Assembly: GCF_003319095.1 (NCBI RefSeq)
Contig: NZ_QOHI01000001.1
Location: forward strand, 1,240,001-1,304,000
From: Blastococcus sp. TBT05-19
GTDB taxonomy: Bacteria; Actinomycetota; Actinomycetes; Mycobacteriales; Geodermatophilaceae
Reading direction: 5' to 3'
DNA: 64,000 bases
This document shows, piece after piece, positions 1 through 7,953 of the stretch. The translations under genes were made by a program, and so were the position numbers. The notes beneath the pieces were generated by a model, which ran no database searches, was not told where the DNA came from, and saw nothing but the letters and a program-made list of their open reading frames with translations. The first letter of the stretch is position 1. Each line of letters starts with the position of its first letter.

Positions 1-2
1 TG

Positions 3-173
3 AAGGGGTCGGGAGGGTCCGTCCCTCAGCGGGTCAACTGGAGCACCACCAACAGCGGCACGCTGGTCGTGCACCGGATGGGCGACCCGGAGACGGCCCT
101 GCGGCTGTACAGCCCGTCGGCGTGGCTGGAGGTTGATCCCACGCCGTTCGAGGCCATGCGGAGGCGTTCCTAG
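3..173 (+). CDS. C-terminal end of an unidentified protein (partial)
   Basis: The window opens inside a plus-strand reading frame that runs 56 codons to a TAG at 171-173. Nearly every codon has G or C in the third position, as in real genes here. The visible end includes GTLVVHRMGDPETALRLYS and finishes EAMRRRS; I recognise no family. It converges on the tape measure gene, whose stop lies 46 bp away, so this gene ends the leftward phage transcription unit on that side. Whether it belongs to the phage element or to flanking DNA cannot be told from this fragment. It could also be a chance open frame, but codon use argues against that. Confidence 0.5.
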   Translation, partial: KGSGGSVPQRVNWSTTNSGTLVVHRMGDPETALRLYSPSAWLEVDPTPFEAMRRRS

Positions 174-219
174 CGCGCCCTCCCAGGCCTCGAGCGGTAA
201 CTCAGGCCGTAGGCCACCA

Positions 220-2736
220 TCAGCGGGTGCCCGTGAGGAACTCGACGTCACGCTGGGCTTCGACGATCCGCTGAGCGATGCGGCGCTCATCGGCCGTGTT
301 GGCGGTGACCGTGATGTGCGTGCCTGCGCGCACAGCCGCGGCGGGCGACGAGTGGGTCCCGGTGGTCACCGCACCCCCCGACGCGTACCCGCGGATGGCC
401 AGCGCGGCCTGCCGCAGCTGCTCCACGGCGCCGTGCCCACCGGCGGCCCGAACCTCTCGGGCGGTCCACACGTGCTCGTTGTTGGACAGGCGGGCCGGGA
501 TCGAGTCCGACGTCTCCGATCCGGGGCCGAACACCGGACCGCCGGTGGCGCGCTGCAGGCCACCGCCGCCGCCCAAGCCGCCCAGGGTGGTGCGGGCCGC
601 ACCCGTGTTCACGATCGCTTGGATCTGGATGGTGCGCCGCTGGTTCATCAGTGCCGCCAGCGCGTTCTCGGCCGGCGAGGTGTCGGCGGTGACGTAGATG
701 CGCCCGTTCGGCAGGGTGCGCACCGTCAGGCCGAGGCCCTCCAGTCGCGCCTTCTGCTCGGCCGTGGGCGCGTCGATGAAGATCGTCTTGTTGCCGGGCA
801 CCTGGATGACGGACAGGCCGAGGTCGCGCATCCGCTGCGCCGTGGTCGCCGCAGAGGCGCTGGTGCTGTTGAGCGCCACCCCCTCGGCCCTCAGCGTCTC
901 GATCTGCTGGCCGATCGCCGCGGCCATCTCCGGGCCCGCCGCGGACTGCAGCCGGTACAGCTCGGCCAGAGTCTCTTCCTGGATGATGCGGGCGTAGCCG
1001 GAGTGCTCCTTCGACAGACCAGACAGGTCCGCCTGCTGCTGACCGAACGCGGTCGCGGTCGCCATCGCCTGCTCCTCGGCCGCCAGCATGGCCCGCTCGA
1101 CGTCCTCCTGCGAGGTTCGCAGGTTCTCATCGGCATTGGTGCGGTTCTTGATCGCATCCGCCAGGCCGGCCTGGGCGTCCTCCAGGTCGTTGACCGACTT
1201 CCGGTACGCGAAGCCCGAGTCGATCGCCGCCAGCGCCTGCGCTGCCTGCTCGACCATCGCCGACGTGACGCCGTCGAGCGCGAACTCGGTCGCTGTGGCC
1301 TGGCGCTCCAGCTCGCGCTCGGCGGAGGTGAGGGCCCTCGCCGCGCCCTCAGCCTCGCTGCTGCCCTGCCCGTGCTTGGCGACCATGTCGTTCAGGTGCT
1401 CGGTGGCGTTGGCGACGCCTCGCTGCGCCTTCTCCAGCGGCGTCATCGCTGCTTCCAGCTGCTTCGCCTTCTGCCCGGCCTGCTCCAGCGTCTGGGCGGT
1501 GGTCGCGTACTGCCCCTGAATGCCGGTGAAGAGGCCGACGAGAGCACCCTCGAAGCCCGAGTTGACCTCGGCCATCGCCGTGCCGAAGTCGAGCATCTGC
1601 GCGCGGGCCTCATCGGCAGCGTTGCCGCCCGCCGCGAGCGCCTGCGCCCACGAGGTGGCCTGCTCTTCCATGCGGGCCATGACCAGCGTGACGCCAGCGA
1701 TCGCAGCCCCGAGGATGGGTCCGGCCTTCTCGCTGAGGCTCTCGGCCTTCTCGCCAACCGCCTGCAGCTGCTCGCCCATCGCAGAGCCACCCTCGGAGGC
1801 TCCCTGCATCCGCCCGCCGAGGTCACCCAGAGCCGACCCGAGGTTGCTGAGCAGCCCGGTGGCCACCCCGGCGGCCTTGAAGGCGCCGAACGCCGCGACC
1901 AGCGGGGGCAGCGCCGGGCCCAGGGCCGTGACGACCGACAGGACCCCGCCCATGGCGGTCGACATCATCGGCAGCACCATCGAGGCAAGCTCGGCGCCCT
2001 GGCCGAGGAGCTCCCCGAGGATGGGCAGCAGGTCGCCGACGATGTCGCCGAGCGACGCGAACGCCGCACCGGCGGCCGGCGAGTGGTTGCTGAGCCGGTC
2101 GAAGAAGTCGCCGAGCCCCTGCCCGGTCGAGGCCAGGAACGACTCGAAGCCGTCGAACACCGGGCCGGCGGCGGCGACCGAGCGGGCGAGGCCCGGCATG
2201 GCGTTCTCGGCGAGCCGGATCACACCGGCGGTGGTCGACTCGATCAGCGGCGCCGAGTCGGCAAACACGGCCCGCAGCTGAGGGCGCATCCGCTGGAACG
2301 CGGCACCGATCTGGTCGGCCATCTGCACGTACACCGGCACCAGGACAGCGGAGTCCTCGACCGCGGAGTCGCGGATGTCCCGGCCCATCGCCGTCCACGC
2401 CCGCCGCACCTCGAGGGTCTGCGCGGCCGCGGCCCCACCGATGCCTGCGAAGAGGGTCCCTGCCGCGACGGTCATCACCGGCGCCCCAGCGGCGAGCGCC
2501 GCGCCCACGCCAGCGACGATCAGCGGGCTGTTCCGGATCAGGCCCTGGTTGATGCCCTGCGCCAGTCGGCCGCCGGACTTGCGGCCCTCGTCTTCGAAGA
2601 TCCGCGAGACCCGGACCATCTCGCGCTGCACCGTCGGCGGAAGGGTCTCGATCTCGCGCCTGGCCTGCGCGATACCGCGGCCGACGTTGTTCTCGAGCTC
2701 CAGTCGGAGGGTGAGCTCACCGAGGTCAAGAGCCAT
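220..2736 (-). CDS. Phage tail tape measure protein
   Basis: 838 aa. In siphophages this protein sets tail length and is ejected during DNA entry. Residues 1-45 are predicted helical. Several Ala/Gly-rich hydrophobic stretches follow (about 48-100 and 240-300), then long helical, coiled-coil-like segments rich in A, E, Q and K (about 400-600). The C-terminus has the pattern common at the end of actinophage tape measures: a Gly-rich linker, then ATGGPVFGPGSETSDSIPAR, an SNNEHVWTAREV block and a final helix. A tail-measure role is inferred from composition, length and these end motifs. The ATG overlaps the 110-aa gene upstream by 11 bp. It is the last gene of its transcription unit, whereas tape measures are usually followed by minor tail genes. 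Confidence 0.85.
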   Translation of the reverse strand: MALDLGELTLRLELENNVGRGIAQARREIETLPPTVQREMVRVSRIFEDEGRKSGGRLAQGINQGLIRNSPLIVAGVGAALAAGAPVMTVAAGTLFAGIGGAAAAQTLEVRRAWTAMGRDIRDSAVEDSAVLVPVYVQMADQIGAAFQRMRPQLRAVFADSAPLIESTTAGVIRLAENAMPGLARSVAAAGPVFDGFESFLASTGQGLGDFFDRLSNHSPAAGAAFASLGDIVGDLLPILGELLGQGAELASMVLPMMSTAMGGVLSVVTALGPALPPLVAAFGAFKAAGVATGLLSNLGSALGDLGGRMQGASEGGSAMGEQLQAVGEKAESLSEKAGPILGAAIAGVTLVMARMEEQATSWAQALAAGGNAADEARAQMLDFGTAMAEVNSGFEGALVGLFTGIQGQYATTAQTLEQAGQKAKQLEAAMTPLEKAQRGVANATEHLNDMVAKHGQGSSEAEGAARALTSAERELERQATATEFALDGVTSAMVEQAAQALAAIDSGFAYRKSVNDLEDAQAGLADAIKNRTNADENLRTSQEDVERAMLAAEEQAMATATAFGQQQADLSGLSKEHSGYARIIQEETLAELYRLQSAAGPEMAAAIGQQIETLRAEGVALNSTSASAATTAQRMRDLGLSVIQVPGNKTIFIDAPTAEQKARLEGLGLTVRTLPNGRIYVTADTSPAENALAALMNQRRTIQIQAIVNTGAARTTLGGLGGGGGLQRATGGPVFGPGSETSDSIPARLSNNEHVWTAREVRAAGGHGAVEQLRQAALAIRGYASGGAVTTGTHSSPAAAVRAGTHITVTANTADERRIAQRIVEAQRDVEFLTGTR

Positions 2737-3058
2737 CGGTCAGCCTCTCCCGCGCGGCCAGGATGGCCTCAGACTCCGACCCGGCGGCGGCCAGCTCGGC
2801 CAGTGCCGCCTTCGCCGCCGGGTCCGCATCGGCGAGCTGCCGGAACTCCTCCAGCAACTCCTCCCGCTCGCCGACCGGAAGCTGGCGGGCCAGGCAGGCG
2901 GCGACGTGCGCCAGCGCCGCGGTCGCAGCGTCCCGGTCGGCTCGGGGCTGGCCCGCCACGATCGAGCGCACACCACGGGCCAGCTCAGGCGCCGTGCCGG
3001 CGGTGTCAGCGACTCTCAGCAGCTCCAGCGCCACCCCGTAGGGGTGCAGCCGGATCAC
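2726..3058 (-). CDS. Small phage protein upstream of the tape measure, unknown function
   Basis: 110 aa, GTG start coupled by a 4-bp GTGA overlap to the 258-aa gene upstream; it overlaps the tape measure start by 11 bp. The sequence is almost all predicted helix, with repeated Ala/Arg/Glu/Leu (for example LPVGEREELLEEFRQLADAD). In siphophages the gene just before the tape measure is usually a tail assembly chaperone, made in two forms by a -1 frameshift. I see no convincing slippery sequence near its end, so that role is only suggested by position. No family recognised. Confidence 0.65.
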   Translation of the reverse strand: MIRLHPYGVALELLRVADTAGTAPELARGVRSIVAGQPRADRDAATAALAHVAACLARQLPVGEREELLEEFRQLADADPAAKAALAELAAAGSESEAILAARERLTDGS

Positions 3059-3831
3059 GCGGCGTCGCCCTGCTGCCCGCCGTCACCAGCGACGCTGGCG
3101 TCCTGGTAACCGGCGGTGGCCTCCTGCTCGGCGAAGCGCGCCTCGAACGCCGCCGCCATCAGCGCCGTGGGGTCCTGCCGAACACCCGCGACGGTCTGCT
3201 CAAGGGTGCGCGCCGAGACAGACCAACCAGCCTCCACAGCCTCGAGCTCACGCCGCATCCGGTGCGCCGCAGCCGTGTCCCCGCCGGCGACCTCGGCCAG
3301 GCGATCCTCCACGGACCGCACCAGACCGCTGGTGTCGGGCTCCTGCTGCCCGTAGCCCTCCATGCCGGACCGCCGCGGCTGCGTGGCCCACAGGTAGTTG
3401 GGGCCGAACTCCCGGATGGCCATGAGGCTCGGCACGTCGGAGAACTGGGTGATGACCTCGGCCATCGAGCGGCCGTTGTCCAGGGCTCGCTGCACGTTCG
3501 CCCACGCCATGGTGAGGCGGTTGAGCTGCGCGGCGTCGTCGTCGGCGACCATCGGCCGCTTCCCGTCCGCCCACGCACGGATCTGCGCCGCCGCCTGCCG
3601 CTGCTCGGCCTGGAGGCTCTCGAGCTGCTTGGCCGCCTTCGTGCGGGCAATCTCCTCCATCTGCCGACGGCGCTTCCCCAGCCCCTCGGGGGTCAGGTCG
3701 GGGTTGCTGTAGCCGGCGGCCTCCTGCAGGGCGTTGCGGAGGTCCCTGTCGACGAGGAACAGCCGGTGCTTGAGGTCGGCCAGCTTGCCGTGCGCCTGCT
3801 GCGCGTTCAGCCGATCGAGGAGGTCGCTCAT
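3055..3831 (-). CDS. Helical phage protein, unknown function
   Basis: 258 aa. The N-terminal 90 residues are charged helix (RRRQMEEIARTKAAKQLESL), the middle has aromatic residues (FGPNYLWATQPRRSG around residue 140) and the C-terminus is Ala/Gly-rich. It is coupled to the downstream gene by GTGA and its ATG overlaps the stop of the 108-aa gene upstream by one base. It does not look like a major capsid protein, portal or protease. A scaffold or tail chaperone-like role is possible, but nothing in the sequence shows it. Confidence 0.65.
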   Translation of the reverse strand: MSDLLDRLNAQQAHGKLADLKHRLFLVDRDLRNALQEAAGYSNPDLTPEGLGKRRRQMEEIARTKAAKQLESLQAEQRQAAAQIRAWADGKRPMVADDDAAQLNRLTMAWANVQRALDNGRSMAEVITQFSDVPSLMAIREFGPNYLWATQPRRSGMEGYGQQEPDTSGLVRSVEDRLAEVAGGDTAAAHRMRRELEAVEAGWSVSARTLEQTVAGVRQDPTALMAAAFEARFAEQEATAGYQDASVAGDGGQQGDAA

Positions 3832-4157
3832 CAGCCGGCCACTCGGGTGGACGGGATGTGCGGGTTGATCGTCTCGGCCAGCGGCGCGAGCTCGTAGACG
3901 TCGCCGTCGGGGTAGGTGGTGGTCTGTGCGCCGGTGTCGATGTCGCGCGTGATGGTCGCCATGCGCCCGTCGGGCCCCTGGACCTGGTAGGTCTCGGTGC
4001 GGCCGGCGGACTTGCGGGCCACCGGCTGCTCACCCGGCGCGTACATCGCCGCGGGAGCGGTCCCCAGGCCACTGGCGGGCGCGTCACGGGGCGCGTCCAC
4101 GGTCGACGCGCGCACGCCCTCCGGGGCGTCCTGCGGGCCAGTCAGCTGCTCGGCCAT
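3831..4157 (-). CDS. Small phage protein, unknown function
   Basis: 108 aa. The first 55 residues are low-complexity (Pro, Ala, Asp). The second half looks folded: TYQVQGPDGRMATITRDIDT followed by YPDGDVYELAPLAE, a beta-strand pattern. It sits between the 93-aa gene (2-bp gap) and the 258-aa gene (1-bp overlap) in the leftward phage operon. No family recognised. Confidence 0.6.
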   Translation of the reverse strand: MAEQLTGPQDAPEGVRASTVDAPRDAPASGLGTAPAAMYAPGEQPVARKSAGRTETYQVQGPDGRMATITRDIDTGAQTTTYPDGDVYELAPLAETINPHIPSTRVAG

Positions 4158-4159
4158 GG

Positions 4160-4441
4160 TCAGACCACCTCGAGGGAGTACACATTGGAGCCGTGCGGGT
4201 TGCCGGCCTCACCCGGCTTCCCGGCGTTCACCGGGGCCCGGTAGTCCCCGGGCTTCGGGTCGACGGCGGCGTCTCGCAGCCGACTTCCGATCTGGATGTC
4301 CTGCACGTCGCGGGGGTCGATCATCCGGTGCTCCTGTTCCCTGGCCGCGAGAGCCAGGCGTCGGCGGGCCATCTGGCCCAGGGGGTCGTTGAGGGGCAGC
4401 AGCGCGGCCACGTTCGCGGCGACCCGCGCCGGGGACGTCAC
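4160..4441 (-). CDS. Small phage protein, unknown function
   Basis: 93 aa from a GTG at 4441, chosen because it makes a GTGA overlap with the HTH gene upstream, as do most starts in this operon. A longer frame to 4603 exists, but it runs antiparallel-coded over the HTH gene and is probably not used. The N-terminus is an Ala/Arg/Leu helix (RVAANVAALLPLND, then MARRRLALAAREQEH); the C-terminus is Pro/Gly-rich. No family recognised. Confidence 0.6.
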   Translation of the reverse strand: MTSPARVAANVAALLPLNDPLGQMARRRLALAAREQEHRMIDPRDVQDIQIGSRLRDAAVDPKPGDYRAPVNAGKPGEAGNPHGSNVYSLEVV

Positions 4442-4806
4442 GGCACCCGCCTGGTGCGGATGTGCCGCTGCAGGTCGTCGACGTCCACAACGAGCGACCG
4501 AGCGCCGAGACGGCGGTGCACGACTCGTCCATCCGCGCACAACTGCCGGACACGGCGGCCCGTCATTCCGACGGCCCGGCCGGCCACCTCGGCGCTCGTC
4601 CACTCCCTCACGACGTCCATGCTTCCGGCCCGCTCCGTCGCGCTTCCGGTATCGGAAGCCGCCTGGAGGAGGGCCCCGTACAGCTCCACCACCACGCCAG
4701 GCACCCGACCGCGGCCACCCGAACGCACCAGCAGCTCAATCGTCGCCAGGAGCCCGTCCGCGGCCTCCTGTGCACGTCGGCCACAGAGCTCCGATAGGTC
4801 GCTCAC
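4438..4806 (-). CDS. Phage helix-turn-helix protein (MerR/excisionase-like)
   Basis: 122 aa from a GTG at 4806 that overlaps the WhiB stop (GTGA). Residues 68-120 read as a winged helix-turn-helix: WTSAEVAGRAVGMTGRRVRQ, then an R/H-rich wing and DDLQRHI, the layout of helix_turn_helix family 17 domains. Residues 1-60 form a separate helical region. Such domains bind DNA as excisionases, replication initiators or, in phages, as DNA-recognition parts of packaging proteins. Sitting next to the terminase genes, it could be a regulator or a packaging accessory. Domain call is moderate; role is open. Confidence 0.65.
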   Translation of the reverse strand: MSDLSELCGRRAQEAADGLLATIELLVRSGGRGRVPGVVVELYGALLQAASDTGSATERAGSMDVVREWTSAEVAGRAVGMTGRRVRQLCADGRVVHRRLGARSLVVDVDDLQRHIRTRRVP

Positions 4807-5069
4807 GCCGCCGCCACCAGCCGGGTCCGCTCCGGGCGCGTCAGGCCGCCCCACAGCCCCTCCTCGTCGGCCGCGAGGGCGTACGCAAGGCACTCGGGTT
4901 GCACCGGGCAGTCGTCGCAGCCACGGCGGGCCTCCGCCAGCAGGACGCCCTTCGCCTCGAACCACGCATCCGGCACCGCCGACTCCTGGCACGGAGACGG
5001 GCCGTGCACCCGCAGCGCCGACCGCAGCTCCTGCCACTCCGACATCTGCTCCGTCCGGCCGGCGGTCAC
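4803..5069 (-). CDS. WhiB-family iron-sulfur transcription factor (phage-encoded)
   Basis: 88 aa from a GTG at 5069 that overlaps the terminase stop (GTGA); an ATG at 5045 would give 80 aa. The four cluster-binding cysteines are present: C27, then C51, C54 and C60 in CDDCPVQPEC, followed by the family G[VI]WGG turn as GLWGG at 71-75. WhiB proteins carry a [4Fe-4S] cluster and bind the principal sigma factor to change promoter choice. Phage copies are known, for example WhiB of mycobacteriophage TM4. The unusual part is its place inside the packaging/structural operon rather than in an early region. Confidence 0.88.
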   Translation of the reverse strand: MTAGRTEQMSEWQELRSALRVHGPSPCQESAVPDAWFEAKGVLLAEARRGCDDCPVQPECLAYALAADEEGLWGGLTRPERTRLVAAA

Positions 5070-6661
5070 CACGGCTCCGCCTGCTCGCGGCCGGCGGGCA
5101 GGTACCACCACTGGCCGGTATCCCGCAGCGGGACAGGCTGGCGCGGCACCAGCAGCCCACCGTTGCTCGTGACGACGTCGAGCTCGCCGGTGGCCAACTG
5201 CTCCGCCAGGCGCTCACGCGAACGCTGGTAGCCGTGCTCGGCGGCCTCCCAGTCACCCGGGGAGGCGTAGAAGCTGCCGCCCGGGTTGCGCCACGCGAAG
5301 TCGTCGACCTCCCCGACGCACGACACGGCCTGCATCAGCGCGAGCGCCAGATCGTCGTGGCCGGCGCGCTCCGGAACGGCGATCTTCACAGACCCCGACG
5401 GGCTGTACTCGAACTGCAGCGCGTTCAGCTGCCGCAGCAGCTCCGGGTGCCGAGGAAGTACTAGCCGCTCCTGCTGCAGCAAGGCCTTTAGCTTGCCGAA
5501 CCCGGCCTGCTTGCGACGGGCATCCGTCCAGACCTCACACACGTGCACCGACGAGCCGAGCCCGACCCGCTGCAGGCCCTGGCGCAGCATGAAGGTGGCA
5601 GGGTCCCCGACCCCGTTGACCTCGGAAGCCGCGACGTGCACCAGGTAGGACGAGCACACCTCCACCAGGTGCTGCACGAACAGCGGCCACGACCAGTCCA
5701 TCTCAGCCCGCAGCCACGGCACGAACAGCGCCCGCTGACCGACCCCCAACCGGTCGTCGTTCAGCCCCCAGTCCTCCAGCGGCGCCACCAGCGCCACCGC
5801 GTTCGCGTCCCGACGCAGACCCCAGTCGATGCCCATCACCGCCGGCAGCGTCCGCTGGTAGCCCGGGCCCTGCACGAACGGCGACGCCTCCCGCGCCACC
5901 GCCGGCGACATCAGCTCGTAGTCCGCCGTTGCCGCGTGCAGCTCCTCAGCCGAGAAGTACGCCTGCTGGTCCTGCACCCACTCGGCGAGCACCTCCTGGC
6001 GGTACACCCAGTCCGGGTCCGTGCGGCGCCAGTCCTGCAACAGTCGGTCATCCACCAGCGGCGACACCTGCGACGGCCAGTGGAACGACTCGTAGCCCTC
6101 CGCGCCGCCCTTCCCCAGCCGGAACGCCTGCCCGAAGAACCGGTCCTGCGACCCGAACGGCGTCCCCGCCATCACCACCCGCGACTCCGGCTTGGCGATG
6201 ATCGTGTAGCGCACCGCCCGCCACAGCTCATCCGAGATCGACGCCGCCTCGTCCAAGATCAGCAGATCCACCGACGGCCCACGAGCCTGCCGCTCCGACG
6301 CCGGGATGCACCGGATCACCGACCCGTTGCTCAACACCACCCGCTGCGTATTCGAGTCCATCTCCGACCCCGACAGCAGCGGCGACGACGACAGCGCCTT
6401 GATGTCCTCCAGCAGCTCCTTCGCCGCATCCTCACCGGCCGACAGGATCAGCACCCGGCAGTCCCGGCGGGTGAACGCCGCATGCAGCGCGATCACCGCC
6501 AGCGTGCGCGACTTCCCCGCCTGACGGCCGGACACCATCACGCGGGTTCGGGCCGGGGACGTCACCACCTGCTGCTGATGCGCCCACAACGGCTCACCGA
6601 TCAACTGCCGGGCGAACTCCCGCGGATCCAGCAGTGACTCCACCACCTGCACCGACGTCAC
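5066..6661 (-). CDS. terL: Phage terminase large subunit
   Basis: 531 aa. The packaging motor ATPase and headful or cos nuclease. Walker A is SGRQAGKS (44-51), Walker B LLILDE (133-138) and the coupling motif VVMAGTP (162-168). The C-terminal RNase H-like nuclease begins at GIDWG (D279 the first metal ligand) and has further acidic residues near GHDDLA. The start is a GTG overlapping the small-subunit stop (GTGA), and the stop overlaps the WhiB start. Length is normal for the family. All catalytic motifs look intact, so this gene is not visibly decayed. Confidence 0.92.
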   Translation of the reverse strand: MTSVQVVESLLDPREFARQLIGEPLWAHQQQVVTSPARTRVMVSGRQAGKSRTLAVIALHAAFTRRDCRVLILSAGEDAAKELLEDIKALSSSPLLSGSEMDSNTQRVVLSNGSVIRCIPASERQARGPSVDLLILDEAASISDELWRAVRYTIIAKPESRVVMAGTPFGSQDRFFGQAFRLGKGGAEGYESFHWPSQVSPLVDDRLLQDWRRTDPDWVYRQEVLAEWVQDQQAYFSAEELHAATADYELMSPAVAREASPFVQGPGYQRTLPAVMGIDWGLRRDANAVALVAPLEDWGLNDDRLGVGQRALFVPWLRAEMDWSWPLFVQHLVEVCSSYLVHVAASEVNGVGDPATFMLRQGLQRVGLGSSVHVCEVWTDARRKQAGFGKLKALLQQERLVLPRHPELLRQLNALQFEYSPSGSVKIAVPERAGHDDLALALMQAVSCVGEVDDFAWRNPGGSFYASPGDWEAAEHGYQRSRERLAEQLATGELDVVTSNGGLLVPRQPVPLRDTGQWWYLPAGREQAEPW

Positions 6662-7173
6662 GCCCCCTCACCCGACCGCTCCGAGGGCACCCGCTGAGCG
6701 GCGTCCTGCGCCTCCTGCATCCGCGACAGCAACTCGGCCATGTCCACCCGGGCCGCCGCCACGTTCCGCCCCAACCGGGCCCGCGACATCGGCGTGAACC
6801 CCAGCTGTGTCCGCAGGCTCATCGCCCGCGTCTCCGCCCTGTGCAGCTCCCGGTACGCCGCCTCCACCCGCTTCGCCTCGAGGTCGGCGAGGTCCGTCTC
6901 CTCGGCCTCCGCCAGCTTCCCCAGGTACTCCTCGAGCAGCTGCACCTTCGCCTCCGCCCGCCCCAGGGCGTGCAGGGCCGGTCCGTCCGCCGTGGTCAGC
7001 CACGTCACCGACGGATCAGCCGCGTACGCGTCGACGAACTGCTGCGCCAGCGGCTCGATGCGCCGGTCGGAGTACACCCCGTGCCGCAACGACAGCGTGT
7101 GCCCCGGCTGGAACGGGGGCCGCTGACCCGGGAACGCCGGCGTCCAGTCCGCGGGCTGCTCGGCCGTGGTCAC
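6658..7173 (-). CDS. terS: Probable terminase small subunit
   Basis: 171 aa from a GTG at 7173, about 8 nt after a GGGGGG stretch; upstream in-frame GTGs give slightly longer forms. It directly precedes terL with a 4-bp overlap, the classical place for terS. The N-terminus has a Pro-rich region with PGHTLSLRHGVYSDRR, a pattern I associate with actinophage small terminases. The remainder is long helix (LGRAEAKVQLLEEYLGKLAE), typical of the oligomerising part. The role is inferred mainly from position and layout. Confidence 0.7.
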   Translation of the reverse strand: MTTAEQPADWTPAFPGQRPPFQPGHTLSLRHGVYSDRRIEPLAQQFVDAYAADPSVTWLTTADGPALHALGRAEAKVQLLEEYLGKLAEAEETDLADLEAKRVEAAYRELHRAETRAMSLRTQLGFTPMSRARLGRNVAAARVDMAELLSRMQEAQDAAQRVPSERSGEGA

Positions 7174-7256
7174 GACGAGCACCCCCCGGCGACCCGACCT
7201 ACGGTCAGCGGGAGGACCACATCCACCGTGGGCGTGACCGAGGAGAGGGACAGGAC

Positions 7257-7433
7257 ATGGCGACGCAGGGCGACGCGAAGGACGCAATCTTCAACCACAT
7301 CGTGGAGGCGCTGGAGGAGGCCAAGGAGACCCTGGCCGCGTCTGCGCGGGCGGAAGCGATCAAGGAGCTCGCCCTGGCCTACCGGCTCACTTCGGGTGGC
7401 ACCCAGCCCGGTAGCGCGGTGCTCACGAAGTAG
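7257..7433 (+). CDS. Small phage protein, unknown function
   Basis: 58 aa. ATG at 7257 is preceded by GAGGAGAGGG at 7-16 nt, a good ribosome site. The sequence MATQGDAKDAIFNHIVEALE continues as a charged helix and ends in a Ser/Gly/Thr tail. It is transcribed away from the terminase operon, so 7174-7256 is a divergent promoter region. It has no recognised family. Small acidic helical proteins of this kind are common in phage early or control regions. Confidence 0.65.
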   Translation: MATQGDAKDAIFNHIVEALEEAKETLAASARAEAIKELALAYRLTSGGTQPGSAVLTK

Positions 7434-7441
7434 GCCCCGCA

Positions 7442-7696
7442 TCACGGCTCATCCCGCCACGCGTCAGCAGCCAGCGGGGCACGCCCGTCGTCCAGGCCCA
7501 CGTCGACCAGCAGCCGGCGCAGCGCCATCCCCGCGTCCAGCACGGCCGGGGGAGTGCGATCACCTGACCGCTTCGACAGCTCCTCGAGCGCGTTGAGTAG
7601 CCCGCCCGCGCCCCAGGCCGCGACGACCTGCCGCCACTCCGCGGGGTCGACGTACCGCGGGTCGGCCGCCGTGATGGGGGTGTTCATGCCGCTCAT
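7442..7696 (-). CDS. Small phage protein, unknown function
   Basis: 84 aa from the ATG at 7696; a second ATG at 7687 gives 81 aa and a GTG at 7717 gives 91 aa. It is a helical protein with WRQVVAAWGAGGLLNALEEL and a C-terminal LLVDVGLDDGRAPLAADAW segment. It converges on the 58-aa gene with an 8-bp gap and diverges from the 75-aa gene at 7726. No family recognised. Confidence 0.5.
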   Translation of the reverse strand: MSGMNTPITAADPRYVDPAEWRQVVAAWGAGGLLNALEELSKRSGDRTPPAVLDAGMALRRLLVDVGLDDGRAPLAADAWRDEP

Positions 7697-7725
7697 GCCG
7701 CAGACCGCCCGGCACACTGCCGGTC

Positions 7726-7953
7726 ATGTACGGAATCGCTGACCACTGGGGCTACGGGCAGATCATCACCGCGGCCTGGCTCCGGATCGATGCCGACCGC
7801 GAGCGCGGGGGCGCCTACGCCGTGCACGCGCGGCTCAACGAGGAGACGCTCCGAACCCACAAGCCAGCGACCGAACAGCGAGGCGAACCGTGTACCGCCT
7901 GTGGCCAGGAGTGGCCATGCGCCGAGTTCGGCAACGTCTTCGCGCCGGACTGA
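7726..7953 (+). CDS. Small Cys-containing phage protein, unknown function
   Basis: 75 aa. The N-terminus is aromatic (MYGIADHWGYGQIITAAWL). Near the C-terminus are three cysteines, CTACGQEWPC, which could form a small metal knuckle although one ligand short of a zinc finger. It has ordinary coding composition and stands alone on the plus strand, upstream of the repeat-rich region. No family recognised. Confidence 0.5.
   Translation: MYGIADHWGYGQIITAAWLRIDADRERGGAYAVHARLNEETLRTHKPATEQRGEPCTACGQEWPCAEFGNVFAPD

Noticed and set aside
2726..3058. Programmed frameshift making a tail assembly chaperone
   Set aside because: No clear slippery heptamer is seen near the end of the gene, and the next gene starts with its own ATG in an 11-bp overlap.
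133..3897. Plus-strand open frame of 1254 codons across the phage structural genes
   Set aside because: It is antisense to well-supported genes (tape measure and others), has Arg/Gly-rich nonsense composition and no ribosome site. Long shadow frames are normal at this GC content.
4442..4603. Longer N-terminus for the 93-aa phage protein
   Set aside because: The extension overlaps the HTH gene in another frame and is Arg/Pro-rich; the GTGA-coupled start is far more plausible.
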